Part shown: piece by piece, positions 16,162 through 25,813 of the stretch
How positions within the stretch are numbered: the first letter of the stretch is position 1
Layout of the letters: every line of letters begins with the position of its first letter
Assembly (NCBI RefSeq): GCF_004168035.1
Contig: NZ_SDPU01000009.1
Coordinates: 1-64,000 of the forward strand
Source of the DNA: Nocardioides iriomotensis
GTDB lineage: Bacteria > Actinomycetota > Actinomycetes > Propionibacteriales > Nocardioidaceae
DNA: 64,000 nucleotides
Direction of reading: 5' to 3'
The notes under the pieces: generated by a model
What the model saw: the letters and a program-made list of their open reading frames with translations, nothing else
The model's database searches: none
Told to the model about the DNA's origin: nothing
Translations under genes and position numbers: made by a program

Positions 16162-17190
16162 ATGACCTCTACCCGCGCTCTCCTCGCTGGCCTCGGCGCA
16201 GTCACGCTCGTCTCAGCCCCGCTCGCGGCTGCGCCGTCCTCCGCCGCACCCGGCCAGGACCAGCCCACGAGAACGAGCTTCGCCGTCATCGGCGACGTGC
16301 CCTACGGCGCTGCGCAGATCGCGGCCTTCCCAGGCTGGATCGACCGCATCAACGCCGAGCCCGGCCTCGACCTCACCGTCCACGTCGGCGACATCAAGAA
16401 CGGCTCGTCACCGTGCACCGACGAGTACAACGCCATGATCCGCGAGCAGTTCGAACGCATTCAGATGCCGCTCCTCTACACGCCCGGCGACAACGAGTGG
16501 ACCGACTGCCACCGCCCAGCCGCCGGCACGTACGACCCGCTCGAGCGACTCGACGCCGTACGCAACACCTTCTTCGCGATGCCGGGACGCACCCTCGGCG
16601 CCGACCCGATCAAGGTCGACAGCCAGGCCGATCTTGGCTTCCCCGAGAACCAGAGCCTCCGCGTGCGGGGCGTCGAGATGGCCACCCTTCACGTCGTCGG
16701 AAGCAACAACGACCGCGCACCATGGACCGGCCTCGGCTTCACGGCGCCGACAACGGAGCAGCTCGCCGAGGAGCGCGACCGCATGACCGCCACCCTCGAC
16801 CTCGTTGCGGACACCTTCACCCGCGCCCGCCAGACCAACGCCCGCGCCGTGGCGATCTTCCAGCAGGCCGACATGTTCGACCCGTCCTACCAGCCCGCCT
16901 GGGACGTCAGCGCCTTCCGGCCTCTGGTGCAGAAGCTCATCGACGAGGCGTCGACCTTCGAAGGCGAGATCTACTTGTTCGACGGCGACAGCCACGTCTA
17001 CAACGTCGACCGGCCCGTCTCCGCGGGCTCTCGCTGGCTCGATATCTACGACGTCGACGGCAGCGCAGACAACCTCACCCGGGTCACAGTCGACGGCGAG
17101 GCCAACAACACCAACTTCCTCGAAGTCACCGTGAGTCGACCCGGCGCCCCTTCCGTCCTCTCGTGGCGGCGCGTGGCGTACGACTCTTGA
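16162..17190 (+). CDS. Secreted metallophosphoesterase-family protein
   Basis: The 342-residue product starts with a Sec signal peptide (LLAGLGAVTLVSAPLAAAPSS). Metallophosphoesterase landmarks follow in order: VIGDVPYG, VHVGDIKNG, YTPGDNEW, and later FDGDSHVYN. The last differs from the canonical GHxH block, so metal binding at the C-terminal site may differ. It probably cleaves a phosphate ester outside the cell. AGAGGAAG precedes ATG 16162. It converges with the phosphoesterase at 17451 and shares the terminator at 17385. Confidence 0.8.
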   Translation: MTSTRALLAGLGAVTLVSAPLAAAPSSAAPGQDQPTRTSFAVIGDVPYGAAQIAAFPGWIDRINAEPGLDLTVHVGDIKNGSSPCTDEYNAMIREQFERIQMPLLYTPGDNEWTDCHRPAAGTYDPLERLDAVRNTFFAMPGRTLGADPIKVDSQADLGFPENQSLRVRGVEMATLHVVGSNNDRAPWTGLGFTAPTTEQLAEERDRMTATLDLVADTFTRARQTNARAVAIFQQADMFDPSYQPAWDVSAFRPLVQKLIDEASTFEGEIYLFDGDSHVYNVDRPVSAGSRWLDIYDVDGSADNLTRVTVDGEANNTNFLEVTVSRPGAPSVLSWRRVAYDS

Positions 17191-17384
17191 CGCTGATCCC
17201 ACATCCCACCCCGGCCCGCCCGCCAACGATGCCGGCGGCCCGCGCGGTGATCTCCCTATCTGCGACCTGCACAACGGGCGGCCGGCCACCATTCGTGACA
17301 CTGCGAGTCATGGGTTCACATGCTCGACGCGCTCGACGCACGCCATCACGTCCCGGAAGAAGATGCTGCCAACGCGGCTAAGGA

Positions 17385-17417
17385 AAGGCCCCACCGGGGA
17401 TCTCCCGGTGGGGCCTT
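17385..17417. terminator. Strong bidirectional terminator
   Basis: A perfect 14-bp stem, AAGGCCCCACCGGG with CCCGGTGGGGCCTT, encloses a 5-base loop. AA/TT at the stem base serve both directions. It lies between the convergent genes ending at 17190 (+) and 17451 (-). Confidence 0.9.
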
Positions 17418-17450
17418 GAGTCCTGTGAAGGCTCAGCCGTCAGGACGAGG

Positions 17451-20231
17451 TCATTCGACCTCCGAGCCCGGCAGCGCCGCGCCGGGAACCTCGCTCGGCA
17501 GGTAGATCCTCGAGTCGCCCGGGTACGGCAGGTCCCAGTGGTGGGTCTGGTACCAGGTCCACCGGTTGAACTGCTCTGGGTTCGCGAAGTCGGCCTGCGC
17601 CTTCTTGCCGGTGAGGTGCTTCTTCGCGGCCCACTTCTCCCACGCCCAGGAGTAGGAGACGTACTCCCTCGGCGTCTCGGGCGCCGGCGCCACCGCCTTC
17701 GCCCCGGTCGGGGTGTCGAGGCCACACGCGGGCGGGACCGCGATGTTCTCGGTGAGCGACACCCGGTTCGGCACAGCCTTGTACGGCGTGAGGTCCGGCT
17801 TCGACTGGAAGGCGCCGTACATCGGCGTCGCCGCGGCCACCTTCTGGTTGAGCGGCTCGGCACCGAGGATCTGCTCGATGGTGCGGACCATGCTGATCTG
17901 CGAGTAGTACGTCGAGATCGTCTTGCCGTGCGCGGCCCAGGGGCTGATGACCTGGATCGGCGCGCGGTGGCCGTCGACGTGGTCGGGACCGTTCTGGCTG
18001 TCGTCCTGGACCACGAAGATCGCGGAGTCCTTCCAGTACTTGCTGTGCGAGATCGTGTCCACGATCTTGCCGAGTGCGAGGTCGCCGCCGGCGACGTTCG
18101 ACCGTGGCGTCACCGGACCACCGGTGTGGTCGTCGGAGAGCCACATCATGTTGAAGTCGGCCGGACCGTTCTTCTCGAAGTCCTGCTTCCAGATCTGGTA
18201 GCGGTAGAGGTCCGGGATCTGCATCTCGAACGGCGGTGCCTCGGGCACGGTGATCTCGTTGAGCGACGGGATCGGCGAGCCGTAGTTGCCCTTGAGTTCG
18301 GGCGTGGTCAGCTGTGCAGGGTCACCGCCGTCCTCGACGGAGGTGGCTGCGCAGTAGTACTGCTGCCAGGTCGAGCCGACCGGCTTGCCGCTCGAGGAGT
18401 AGACGAACTCGCCGAAGTTCCGGGCCGAGTGGCCGGCGTCTTGGACGGCGGTCCACAGGAACCCCGAGCGCTGGTGGCCCAGCACGTCCTCCTCGGTGTC
18501 GTAGCTGCGGACGTACTCGCCCGCGCTGGACTCCGTGTACTCCGGGTTGTCGCCCTGCATGATCCAGTTGTGACCCTCGGCGGAGTTGGTGCCGGTGTCG
18601 TAGGTGTTGTCGTAGAGACCGAACTGGCGGGACAAGGCGTGGATGTTGGGGGTCACCGACTCCCCGAACTGCGCCAGAGAGGGGTCGCCGTTACCCTCGG
18701 GCATGTCGCCGTGGACCTGGTCGTAGGTGCGGTTCTCCTTGACCAGCATGAACACGTGCTTGATGGTCGACGGGTCGCCGATCCGCTTCGGCACGGGGAC
18801 GGGGTTCGCCTTCTGACCGCTGGCGTGCTTGACGTCAGTGTTCGCGTCGCCCCAGCCGTTCTGGGCGAACACGGTCGCTGTGTGGTTCTCCCTGATCTCG
18901 AGGTCGGTCGGGAGCGCGAACCGGGTCAGCGAGGCGGTTGTGCCGTGGGTGCCGTACCCGGTGGCCGGCGTGGTGCCGTAGCCCGCGTTGAAGGTGATCT
19001 TTGGCCCGCGAGCGTCGATGCCGCGGCGGTTGGCCACGACGAGCCGGTCACCGACCGGGAAGACGTCCTCCGGGTAGAAGTCGGTCGGGACGAGGCCGAT
19101 GTAGCTGACCGGGTCGAGCGCGCTCTCGCCGAGCTTGTAGACGGCGATCGCGTTGGCCCGGCCGAGGCTGACCAGGAGCCGACCCTGGTGCACGGTGACG
19201 GCGTCGGGCGCGTAGCCGACCTCGGAGCCCTGCCACGGCTTGGTCTCGATGGTCTGCACGACCTGGTCGGTTTTCGTGTCGACCACGGAGACCGTGTCGT
19301 TGTTGGTGTTGGCGACGTACAGGGCATCGCCCTCGAGGTGCATGGCCGTGGGGTGCAGCCCGACGTCGATCTGGCCTACCGGAGCGGCGGGGTCGGCGGT
19401 GTCGATGACGCTGAGCACGCCGGTGGTCGACGTGCCGAGCTCGTGGTCGGCCGGGACCTGGCTGCCGTACGACGGGATGGTGTCCTCGCCCGGCTTGGCC
19501 TGCCGGCCGCCCTCATCGCTGACGTAGAGCTCGTCACCCACGAGCTCCACCTGGCGGGGAGCGATGCCGACGCTCCAGGTCTGCCTGACCACCCCGAGAG
19601 TCGGGTCGATCGCGACGACCGCGTCCTGGCCGTTGACGGCGGCGTACAGGGTCGACCCGTCCGCGGAGAACGTCATCCCCGCGGTCAGCGCCCGACGGCC
19701 GTTCACGTCCGGGATCGGAATCTTGGTGCCGGCCGCAAGGCTGCCGTCGGCGTTGACCGGGAACCGGGTGATACCGGTCGCGTTCGGCATGAAGAGGAAC
19801 TTGCCGTCAGGAGAGTAGAGCGGGCTCTCCTGGCCGACGGTGTTGTCCGACAGGCGCATGTTGACGCCAGCGGCGGTACCGCCTCGCCAGATCAACTGGT
19901 AGGTCGAGAGGTCGAAGATCTGCAACGAGACCGAGCGGTCGTTGGACGTCGCGGCCAGGAAGCGGCCGTCCGGGCTGACCGTGGAGCCCATGAACTTTCC
20001 GTACGGCGTCATGAGCCGCTCGCCGAGGGGCTTGATGACCTGGTTGGAGGAAATCTGCAGGCCGGCGGCGTACTCCTGGCCGACCTGCTGGGAGCCGAAC
20101 CCGACCGTCGTGCCCCAGGCGACGCCTCCGGTGACCGCAAGGGCCAGGCCGCCGGCGATCACACCGACGGCGCGTGTGCTGACGAGGCCCCGAGAAGCGG
20201 GCTTCACCACGCGGTTGCGCGTGACATTCAT
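17451..20231 (-). CDS. Exported beta-propeller/phosphoesterase fusion
   Basis: A 926-residue protein with a basic N-terminus and a hydrophobic signal/anchor (VGVIAGGLALAVTGGVAW). Residues ~75-460 are a YVTN/YncE-type propeller, with repeated units such as LYAAVNGQDAVVAIDP and LYVANTNNDTVSVVDT. From ~485 there is an alkaline-phosphatase-superfamily phosphoesterase domain (IKHVFMLVKENRTYDQVHGD, then TPNIHALSRQFGLYDN, TDTGTNSAEGHNW-like block, VVQDDSQNGPDHVDGHR). Similar proteins are annotated as bifunctional YncE/alkaline phosphatase. It starts 13 bases after the ABC permease gene, with AAAGGAC before ATG 20231, so it is likely cotranscribed with the ABC genes. Confidence 0.85.
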   Translation of the reverse strand: MNVTRNRVVKPASRGLVSTRAVGVIAGGLALAVTGGVAWGTTVGFGSQQVGQEYAAGLQISSNQVIKPLGERLMTPYGKFMGSTVSPDGRFLAATSNDRSVSLQIFDLSTYQLIWRGGTAAGVNMRLSDNTVGQESPLYSPDGKFLFMPNATGITRFPVNADGSLAAGTKIPIPDVNGRRALTAGMTFSADGSTLYAAVNGQDAVVAIDPTLGVVRQTWSVGIAPRQVELVGDELYVSDEGGRQAKPGEDTIPSYGSQVPADHELGTSTTGVLSVIDTADPAAPVGQIDVGLHPTAMHLEGDALYVANTNNDTVSVVDTKTDQVVQTIETKPWQGSEVGYAPDAVTVHQGRLLVSLGRANAIAVYKLGESALDPVSYIGLVPTDFYPEDVFPVGDRLVVANRRGIDARGPKITFNAGYGTTPATGYGTHGTTASLTRFALPTDLEIRENHTATVFAQNGWGDANTDVKHASGQKANPVPVPKRIGDPSTIKHVFMLVKENRTYDQVHGDMPEGNGDPSLAQFGESVTPNIHALSRQFGLYDNTYDTGTNSAEGHNWIMQGDNPEYTESSAGEYVRSYDTEEDVLGHQRSGFLWTAVQDAGHSARNFGEFVYSSSGKPVGSTWQQYYCAATSVEDGGDPAQLTTPELKGNYGSPIPSLNEITVPEAPPFEMQIPDLYRYQIWKQDFEKNGPADFNMMWLSDDHTGGPVTPRSNVAGGDLALGKIVDTISHSKYWKDSAIFVVQDDSQNGPDHVDGHRAPIQVISPWAAHGKTISTYYSQISMVRTIEQILGAEPLNQKVAAATPMYGAFQSKPDLTPYKAVPNRVSLTENIAVPPACGLDTPTGAKAVAPAPETPREYVSYSWAWEKWAAKKHLTGKKAQADFANPEQFNRWTWYQTHHWDLPYPGDSRIYLPSEVPGAALPGSEVE

Positions 20232-20244
20232 CGCTGTCCTTTCG

Positions 20245-21585
20245 TCATGAACCAAGCAGGTCGACGACGCCGTCGAACTGCCACAGCGGGTTCGGCGCGT
20301 CGCCCGCGGGGGTGCGCACCTGGAAGAACCCGTTGACCTCCTTGGGGCCGTCGCCGTCGGCGACGTACCGGCCCTCCGGCGCGATCTCGAGCTGGTAGAT
20401 CGCGGTGCCAACCGCCGTCGTGCCGGGCAGGGTCCACGTGACCGTGCAACGCCAGCCAGCGCCCGCGCCCTCGTCCGTCACCCGGGAGCCGCCCTTCTCG
20501 CAGCTCGTCGTGGTGCCCAGCTGGCTGACGGTGACCGGCGGCCGGTTCAGCTGGTCGGTCTGGAGCACGTAGAGGTTCGAGAACGACGTCGACAGCGCCG
20601 CCTCGACCTTCGCCTTCTCGATTCCCGAACCGGTGGCGCCGGTCGTGGCGGCCACGACGACGGTCGTCACCACCACGAGCACGGCCAGGGGAGCGAACCC
20701 CCGGAGGACGAGGCGGCTGGACCCGTCGTTGGCCAGGTCGGTGAAGTCCCTGCGCACGAAGAGGCGGTAGGCCAGGAGCGTGGCGAGCACGGTCCAGGAC
20801 AGGCTGACGACGAGCCCAACCCAGAACGGCCCGAGCTGGGCGGGATCGGTGAACAGACCGCGGTAGGCGATGAAGGCGTTCGTCGGCAGCGCGACCCGGA
20901 GCGCGACCGGCACCGGCATGACCTGGACGCCCATGAGCACCAGCGCGAGAGCCACCGGCGCCAGCAGGCCCAACGGCGAGCGACCCAGGGCAACCGACCC
21001 CAGCAGTCCGACCGCGGAGAAAGCGAGTGTGGGTGGGACGACCGTCAGCCAAGCCAGCACGACTGTTCGCGCGAGCTCGGCGGAGCCGATCAGGTGCCCG
21101 TCGAGGCCGGGGAGTGGATGGCTCCCTACCGAGACAAGGCCACCGGTCGTTGACGACACCATGAGGCAGACGAGGAGCACCAGGATCACGGTGAGCGCGG
21201 CCAGCGCCTTCGAGACGAAGATGCGGCGTGGGGAGCGTACGGCGACCAGCAGGTGTCGCCATGTGCCCAGCCGGTCCTCGACGGCGAAGATGTCGCCGGC
21301 GACGACGCTGGTGAGCAGCGGCAACAGAAGCGTGCCCAGGAAGACGAGGATGGCCAGCGAGCCGGCCCATCCGGACTGGTTCATCAGGCGGCCGTAGACG
21401 GCATCAGTCGGCAGTGAGGTCTGCTGACTGACCACCGCGGAGTAGGCCGCCGGAGCGATCAGGCAAGCGACCATGAGCAGCCGGATGCGCCACTGCGAGA
21501 CCAGCTTGACCATCTCGAACCGGTAGCCGCGGCTGAGCGCCACCGGGTTCGTGCGGACGAGAGGAACGCCGACGATGGCGGTCAT
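20245..21585 (-). CDS. ABC-2 type transporter permease
   Basis: The 446-residue membrane protein has an N-terminal transmembrane helix (LLMVACLIAPAAYSAVV), a cluster of about five more, and an extra C-terminal extracytoplasmic domain of ~110 residues with two cysteines (SCEKGG, WRCTV). It pairs with the ATPase at 21582: the ATG at 21585 overlaps the ATPase stop (ATGA). The cargo is unknown; the downstream phosphoesterase suggests an envelope or lipid-related role (inference). Confidence 0.85.
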   Translation of the reverse strand: MTAIVGVPLVRTNPVALSRGYRFEMVKLVSQWRIRLLMVACLIAPAAYSAVVSQQTSLPTDAVYGRLMNQSGWAGSLAILVFLGTLLLPLLTSVVAGDIFAVEDRLGTWRHLLVAVRSPRRIFVSKALAALTVILVLLVCLMVSSTTGGLVSVGSHPLPGLDGHLIGSAELARTVVLAWLTVVPPTLAFSAVGLLGSVALGRSPLGLLAPVALALVLMGVQVMPVPVALRVALPTNAFIAYRGLFTDPAQLGPFWVGLVVSLSWTVLATLLAYRLFVRRDFTDLANDGSSRLVLRGFAPLAVLVVVTTVVVAATTGATGSGIEKAKVEAALSTSFSNLYVLQTDQLNRPPVTVSQLGTTTSCEKGGSRVTDEGAGAGWRCTVTWTLPGTTAVGTAIYQLEIAPEGRYVADGDGPKEVNGFFQVRTPAGDAPNPLWQFDGVVDLLGS

Positions 21586-22550
21586 CGTGTGGTCTCCTCG
21601 GCATTGATGTCGGCTTCAGTGCCGGTCAGCGCCAGGAACGCAGCCTCCAGCGGTGGCACAACCGGTCCGAGCTCCCGAATCGCGATCCCCGCGCCGATCA
21701 GCTGCGCGACCAGGCGGTCGAGCGCCGCCTCGGGTCCCCGTACGACCAGCGCCTGCTCATCGCCTTGCCGAGATCCGTTGCGGGCGGTGACTCGACGGAG
21801 CGACGGCGTCCCGTCGGCGACGCCGCGGGCGCCCTCGGGGTCGGAGGTGATGAGCCGGTAGTCGAGCTCGCCGCTCTCCGCGGCCAGCTTGTGCACGGGC
21901 CCGGAGAACACAACGCGGCCGGCTGACAGCAGCGTGACCTCGTCGCACAGCGAGGCCAGGTCATCCATCCGATGGCTGGAGAGAACGACGGTCGCACCCG
22001 AGTCCGCGAGATCGGTCAGAACGTCGTGGACCTGCCGCCTTCCAGCTGGGTCGAGCCCGTTGGCCGGCTCATCAAGCACCAGCAAACGGGGTCCGCCGAG
22101 GAGAGCGGCCGCGAGACCGAGCCGTTGCCTCATCCCGAGGGAGAAGCCACGCACGGCGTCACCTGACACTTCTGCGAGGCCGACCCGTCCGAGCAGCTCG
22201 TCGACCTCGCGCGAGCGGCTGGTCCGCTCACCGCGCAGGGCAAGCAGCGTCATGAGGTTCTGGCGAGCAGTCAACGTGGGATAGAGGCCGGGGCCGTCGA
22301 CGAATCCGGCGACACCGTCGGCCACGGACAGCGCGCGCCCCATGGGCATGCCGAGGATCTCGAGCGTGCCGGCGTCAGCCGCCGCAAGGCCAAGCACGAG
22401 ACCCAGCAGTGTGGTCTTCCCCGCCCCGTTGGGGCCCACGAGCCCGTGGATCTGCCCGGCGGCTACGTCAAGGTCGACACCGTCGAGCGCAATGACGTCG
22501 CCGAAGGTCTTGACGACACTGCGCGCACGCACGGCATCGAACGGATGCAT
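21582..22550 (-). CDS. ABC transporter ATP-binding protein
   Basis: The 322-residue ATPase carries Walker A GPNGAGKTT near residue 38, signature FSLGMRQRLGLA and Walker B LLVLDEPANGLDP. This is the DrrA/CcmA type used with ABC-2 permeases. ATG 22550 was chosen over an upstream in-frame codon because GGAG stands 5 bases before it and the family's N-terminus begins here. It is the first gene of a three-gene operon with the permease and the propeller/phosphoesterase. Confidence 0.9.
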   Translation of the reverse strand: MHPFDAVRARSVVKTFGDVIALDGVDLDVAAGQIHGLVGPNGAGKTTLLGLVLGLAAADAGTLEILGMPMGRALSVADGVAGFVDGPGLYPTLTARQNLMTLLALRGERTSRSREVDELLGRVGLAEVSGDAVRGFSLGMRQRLGLAAALLGGPRLLVLDEPANGLDPAGRRQVHDVLTDLADSGATVVLSSHRMDDLASLCDEVTLLSAGRVVFSGPVHKLAAESGELDYRLITSDPEGARGVADGTPSLRRVTARNGSRQGDEQALVVRGPEAALDRLVAQLIGAGIAIRELGPVVPPLEAAFLALTGTEADINAEETTR

Positions 22551-22924
22551 GGGGGCTCCAGGATCCCGAGAAGGTGCCAGCCAGAAAGTTGCACCCGGCA
22601 ACTTCCGAGCAGGAATCTAGGAGCGCCGGACGACCTCCGGGGGTCGGTATGCAGAATGCTCCGCAAACGGAACATTGCTTGTCGGTGGCGCTACCCCGGC
22701 GCGTCGTTCGGACCATGGACTCGGGTCTGTTCGCAGTTCCGACGCTGGTCGCGCAACGGCACCTGGGCGACGGGCCCCGCACGCGGCCGCGCCAGGCGGA
22801 TGGGAGGGCCGAGGAGACACCCTCGATGGTCGTCATCGACTGCCGGTGAGCGAAGGCTCATCCGCGGCCGAGCGTGGTTGGCGAGCGGGCGTGATTCAGA
22901 AGTACGGATACCTTGCCTGCTTGG
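22551..22924. other. 374 bases without a gene
   Basis: This stretch separates the ABC operon start from the 3' end of the conjugation operon. It should hold the ABC operon promoter. I see no gene, no clear terminator and no insertion-sequence end in it. If the conjugation cluster was inserted, its left border may lie here. Confidence 0.5.
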
Positions 22925-24829
22925 TCATCGGACTCCTCCCGTCGGAATCACGGACGTCGTGACAAGGGGATGATCGCTGACTTCGCCGCGGATCCCAGCA
23001 CTCAGGGATTCGTGCCCGATGAGTCGGACGTCCGGTGAACCGAGGATCCAGTCGATGCCGGCATCGGCTGGAGGGGAGCATGACGATCCACCGTTCCCGC
23101 CAGCAGATGCTGCGAGAACCCCTCCCGCGGTCAGGCCGCAGAAGGCGTCGCGCCGGTCGTTGAGATCGCCTGTGAGGAACGTAGGAATGGCGTACCGCTG
23201 CCGCAGCGAACGGACAAGTTCGACCTGGCGGCGGACCGCCTCGGCACGGTGGGCTGCCTGGTTGGGGAAGCGACTTGTATTCGCTGGGTTGTGGACGTTG
23301 ATGAAGATGCTGTCCTGGTTCGTCGTGCGGTCGCGAAGCCGAACGATCGGCATCTGGCGGATGCGGCCGTTGAAGTAGGGGATGGCGACGGTGTCGGCGG
23401 CGACGAACTCGAACCGGGCGGTGCGGAAGGCGATGGAGTTCTCGGTGTCGCCGGGCGGGGAGTGCAGCTCGTAGGTGGATCCCGCGAGGCGCCGGAACTC
23501 CTCGGCCTGGATCGGCTGGAGCTCTTGGAAGCCGATGACGTCGATGGCGTGCTCGTCGAGCAGCTGCACGGTGGCGCGCATGCGCTCCTGGCTCGAGGCC
23601 CAGCCGGGCTTGTTCCCGCCCGGCTTGGTGTGGGAGTGGCCGAGCACGTTGAAGGTCGCGAGGGTGTACGCGCCGGCCTGGTCGACGTCGGGATCGAGAC
23701 CGGGGTCCTCGAGTTCGTGGCCGGCGTTCTCGCGGAGCCACTGGGAGGGGTCGATGCCGTCCTCGTAGATCGAACCGCCCCGGGAGTGGACCTCGAAGTG
23801 CAGGTGGCAGCCGGTGGAGTTGCCCTCGCTGCCGACGGTGCCGATCTGGTCATCGGGCTGGACCTGGTCGCCGTCTTCGACGGTCAGGGACTGCATGTGG
23901 CCGTACCAGGTGGTCAGGCGTCCGATGCCGGTGGAGACCTGGACCAGCCAGCGGCCGGACCAGGGCTGGTCGGTGCGGATCACGACCGTCCCGGCGGTCG
24001 ACGCTACGACCGGGGTGCCGCAGGAGGCGGAGAAGTCGGTGCCGGTGTGGCCCTTGGACCAGTTCGCGCCGGCTGAGCCGAAGTTGTGCGCGTCGATGTA
24101 CCCGGACGACGCCGGAAGCGGGTAGGTGACCGTGCCCGGGGGCATGTCCCCGAGGAGGCAGCCCCCGGAGACTGACTCGAGCGAGGCGGACGTGACTTCG
24201 GCTGCGCCCGCGGTCGCAGGGTCGGCGAGGAGTGCTTCCGCGAGGGGCACGTCGTCGGCGTACGCGTCCGGGTAGGCGGAAATCTGCACCGCCTGACCGG
24301 CGGCCGTCTCCCGCATCGACTCCCAGCCCCTGACCTTGAGCAGGGCGCGGTAGAACTTCTCCGCCGCCTTGGCTGGATCCATCAGCTCCTCCATCGAGCC
24401 CCACCACGGCCACTGCTGCTGGAACACCCCGAGGGAGCCGTGGTCAGAACCGACCGCCTGGTGCGGCAGGCCCAGGGAGTCCTCGATGCCGGCCTGCAGG
24501 AAGATCAGGTCCCCTCCGCGGCCGTCGTTGGCGTAGTTGAGGAACCCCGACTCCTGGTGCGCCACCGCGAGCGCGACCACGATGCCCTTGCGCGAGACAC
24601 CTAGGCGGTAACCGACACCGATGATTGTCGCCGCGTTGGCTAGCTGTGGCTCCGAAAGCTCGCGCAGTGACTCAACCTGACTCGGTGACGCCAGGCTGAC
24701 ATCGGGTCCGTTGCACGACTCCACGTCATCGTTGATGAACAGCGGAAGTCCGAGCAGCGTGCCCAGGAGCGCGAAGACCCCGAGGAACGCCACGAACCCG
24801 ACGACCAGCGCACCACTCCCCCGTCTCAT
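22925..24829 (-). CDS. Conjugation-associated wall hydrolase: lytic domain + M23 peptidase + EEP nuclease-like domain
   Basis: The 634-residue protein has an N-terminal membrane anchor (VVGFVAFLGVFALLGTLLGL). Residues ~65-190 resemble a lysozyme-like domain (AVAHQESGFLNY, GSLGVFQQQ). Residues ~235-345 are an M23/LytM peptidase with metal motifs HTGTDF and HLHFEVH. Residues ~385-630 are an EEP domain (LATFNVLGHSH, IGFQELQ, TGDLND, GIDWIL, SDHPLV). The first two domains would cut peptidoglycan for the channel, as VirB1-like proteins do. The EEP domain is an unusual addition. It is the last gene of the conjugation operon, 3 bases after the preceding stop. Confidence 0.85.
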   Translation of the reverse strand: MRRGSGALVVGFVAFLGVFALLGTLLGLPLFINDDVESCNGPDVSLASPSQVESLRELSEPQLANAATIIGVGYRLGVSRKGIVVALAVAHQESGFLNYANDGRGGDLIFLQAGIEDSLGLPHQAVGSDHGSLGVFQQQWPWWGSMEELMDPAKAAEKFYRALLKVRGWESMRETAAGQAVQISAYPDAYADDVPLAEALLADPATAGAAEVTSASLESVSGGCLLGDMPPGTVTYPLPASSGYIDAHNFGSAGANWSKGHTGTDFSASCGTPVVASTAGTVVIRTDQPWSGRWLVQVSTGIGRLTTWYGHMQSLTVEDGDQVQPDDQIGTVGSEGNSTGCHLHFEVHSRGGSIYEDGIDPSQWLRENAGHELEDPGLDPDVDQAGAYTLATFNVLGHSHTKPGGNKPGWASSQERMRATVQLLDEHAIDVIGFQELQPIQAEEFRRLAGSTYELHSPPGDTENSIAFRTARFEFVAADTVAIPYFNGRIRQMPIVRLRDRTTNQDSIFINVHNPANTSRFPNQAAHRAEAVRRQVELVRSLRQRYAIPTFLTGDLNDRRDAFCGLTAGGVLAASAGGNGGSSCSPPADAGIDWILGSPDVRLIGHESLSAGIRGEVSDHPLVTTSVIPTGGVR

Positions 24830-24832
24830 GAC

Positions 24833-25813
24833 CTACTCCGCGAGGGACACGCGGGCCTTGACCAGGCGGCGCTGTTGTGGCCAGAGCGCGTTGAGCCGAG
24901 CGTACGCATGGCTCGTCGTGTTGAGCGACGGGTCATCGGCTGCGCGTTCGAGCTCTTCGGAGGTCGCGATGACAGCACTCTTTACGGACTGCTCGAGCAC
25001 ACGCCGCGCCACCAACTCCGCCCGACCGACCGTCGGCGCAACCGGGCGAGCGACGAGGCCGTCCGAGATGGGGCCCTCGATCCCGACCTTGGCGGCCCGC
25101 CACGCCAGCGTGATGCGGTCGACGGGGTTGCCGGCGTCGTGAAGTACGACGAGCTCTCCGAAAAGGCTGCCGGCCTCTTCGTCTCCGAAGTCACCTGACC
25201 GCAGCCACTTGGCCACGTTGCCGATCGCAGCGGGATGATCCACAAGGGCGAGGATCGCGTCGCGTTCGACGATGCTGTGCTCGTAGCGAGGGAAGCGAGT
25301 CAGGGTCGTGAGCCCTTCGAGCACGGCGGGCGCGACACTGTGGGACCGCGCTGCCTCCGTCTCCCGCTTGTGCAGATCCTCAACACCCCGCCGGAGACTG
25401 TCCACGTGTGCGAAGACGAGGTTCAACTCGTTTGTGGTGTCGGCCTTCTCGGCACGTTGGCGCAGGCCGATCGCTTCCGTCGAGACCCGACGTCGGATCG
25501 ACATCTCGAGCACCATGCGACCGTAGACGGCGACCCGCGATGCCTCCGGCGTCTCTTGCATGACGCTGACGAGGTGCGCGGCGTCGGCAACCTGAGTACC
25601 CGGGCTGACGTCCTCCCGGACCTCCGCCTCGACGGTCTCGGCCGAGATGTCCGCCGCACGTCGCCGCAGCCGGGTAATCGCCCCAAATGCCTGGAACTCA
25701 GCAACGCCGTCGAAGTCCGTGGCCTCGAGCCAGGAGGCGACCTCGTCGTAGCGGGCGGGCTCGTTCAGGAGACCTCCGACGACAGCTCGTTCCGCCGCCT
25801 GTTGGAGGTTCAT
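24833..25813 (-). CDS. DnaB-like N-terminal domain protein of the conjugation operon
   Basis: A 326-residue all-helical soluble protein. The first ~100 residues (LQQAAERAVVGGLLNEPARYDEVASWL) resemble the N-terminal domain of replicative helicase DnaB, and a second such repeat appears near residue 185 (VERDAILALVDHPAAIGNVAKWL). No ATPase motifs follow, so it is not a helicase. It may dock replication or relaxosome proteins (inference). Its ATG overlaps the DUF4913 stop. Confidence 0.75.
   Translation of the reverse strand: MNLQQAAERAVVGGLLNEPARYDEVASWLEATDFDGVAEFQAFGAITRLRRRAADISAETVEAEVREDVSPGTQVADAAHLVSVMQETPEASRVAVYGRMVLEMSIRRRVSTEAIGLRQRAEKADTTNELNLVFAHVDSLRRGVEDLHKRETEAARSHSVAPAVLEGLTTLTRFPRYEHSIVERDAILALVDHPAAIGNVAKWLRSGDFGDEEAGSLFGELVVLHDAGNPVDRITLAWRAAKVGIEGPISDGLVARPVAPTVGRAELVARRVLEQSVKSAVIATSEELERAADDPSLNTTSHAYARLNALWPQQRRLVKARVSLAE

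Noticed and set aside
17538-20336. A 932-codon plus-strand open frame
   Set aside because: It is antisense to the propeller/phosphoesterase gene, whose domains are unmistakable; long antisense frames are expected at this GC content.
22896-23741. Minus-strand frame overlapping the wall hydrolase gene
   Set aside because: It is a shifted frame of the EEP domain with arginine-rich composition.
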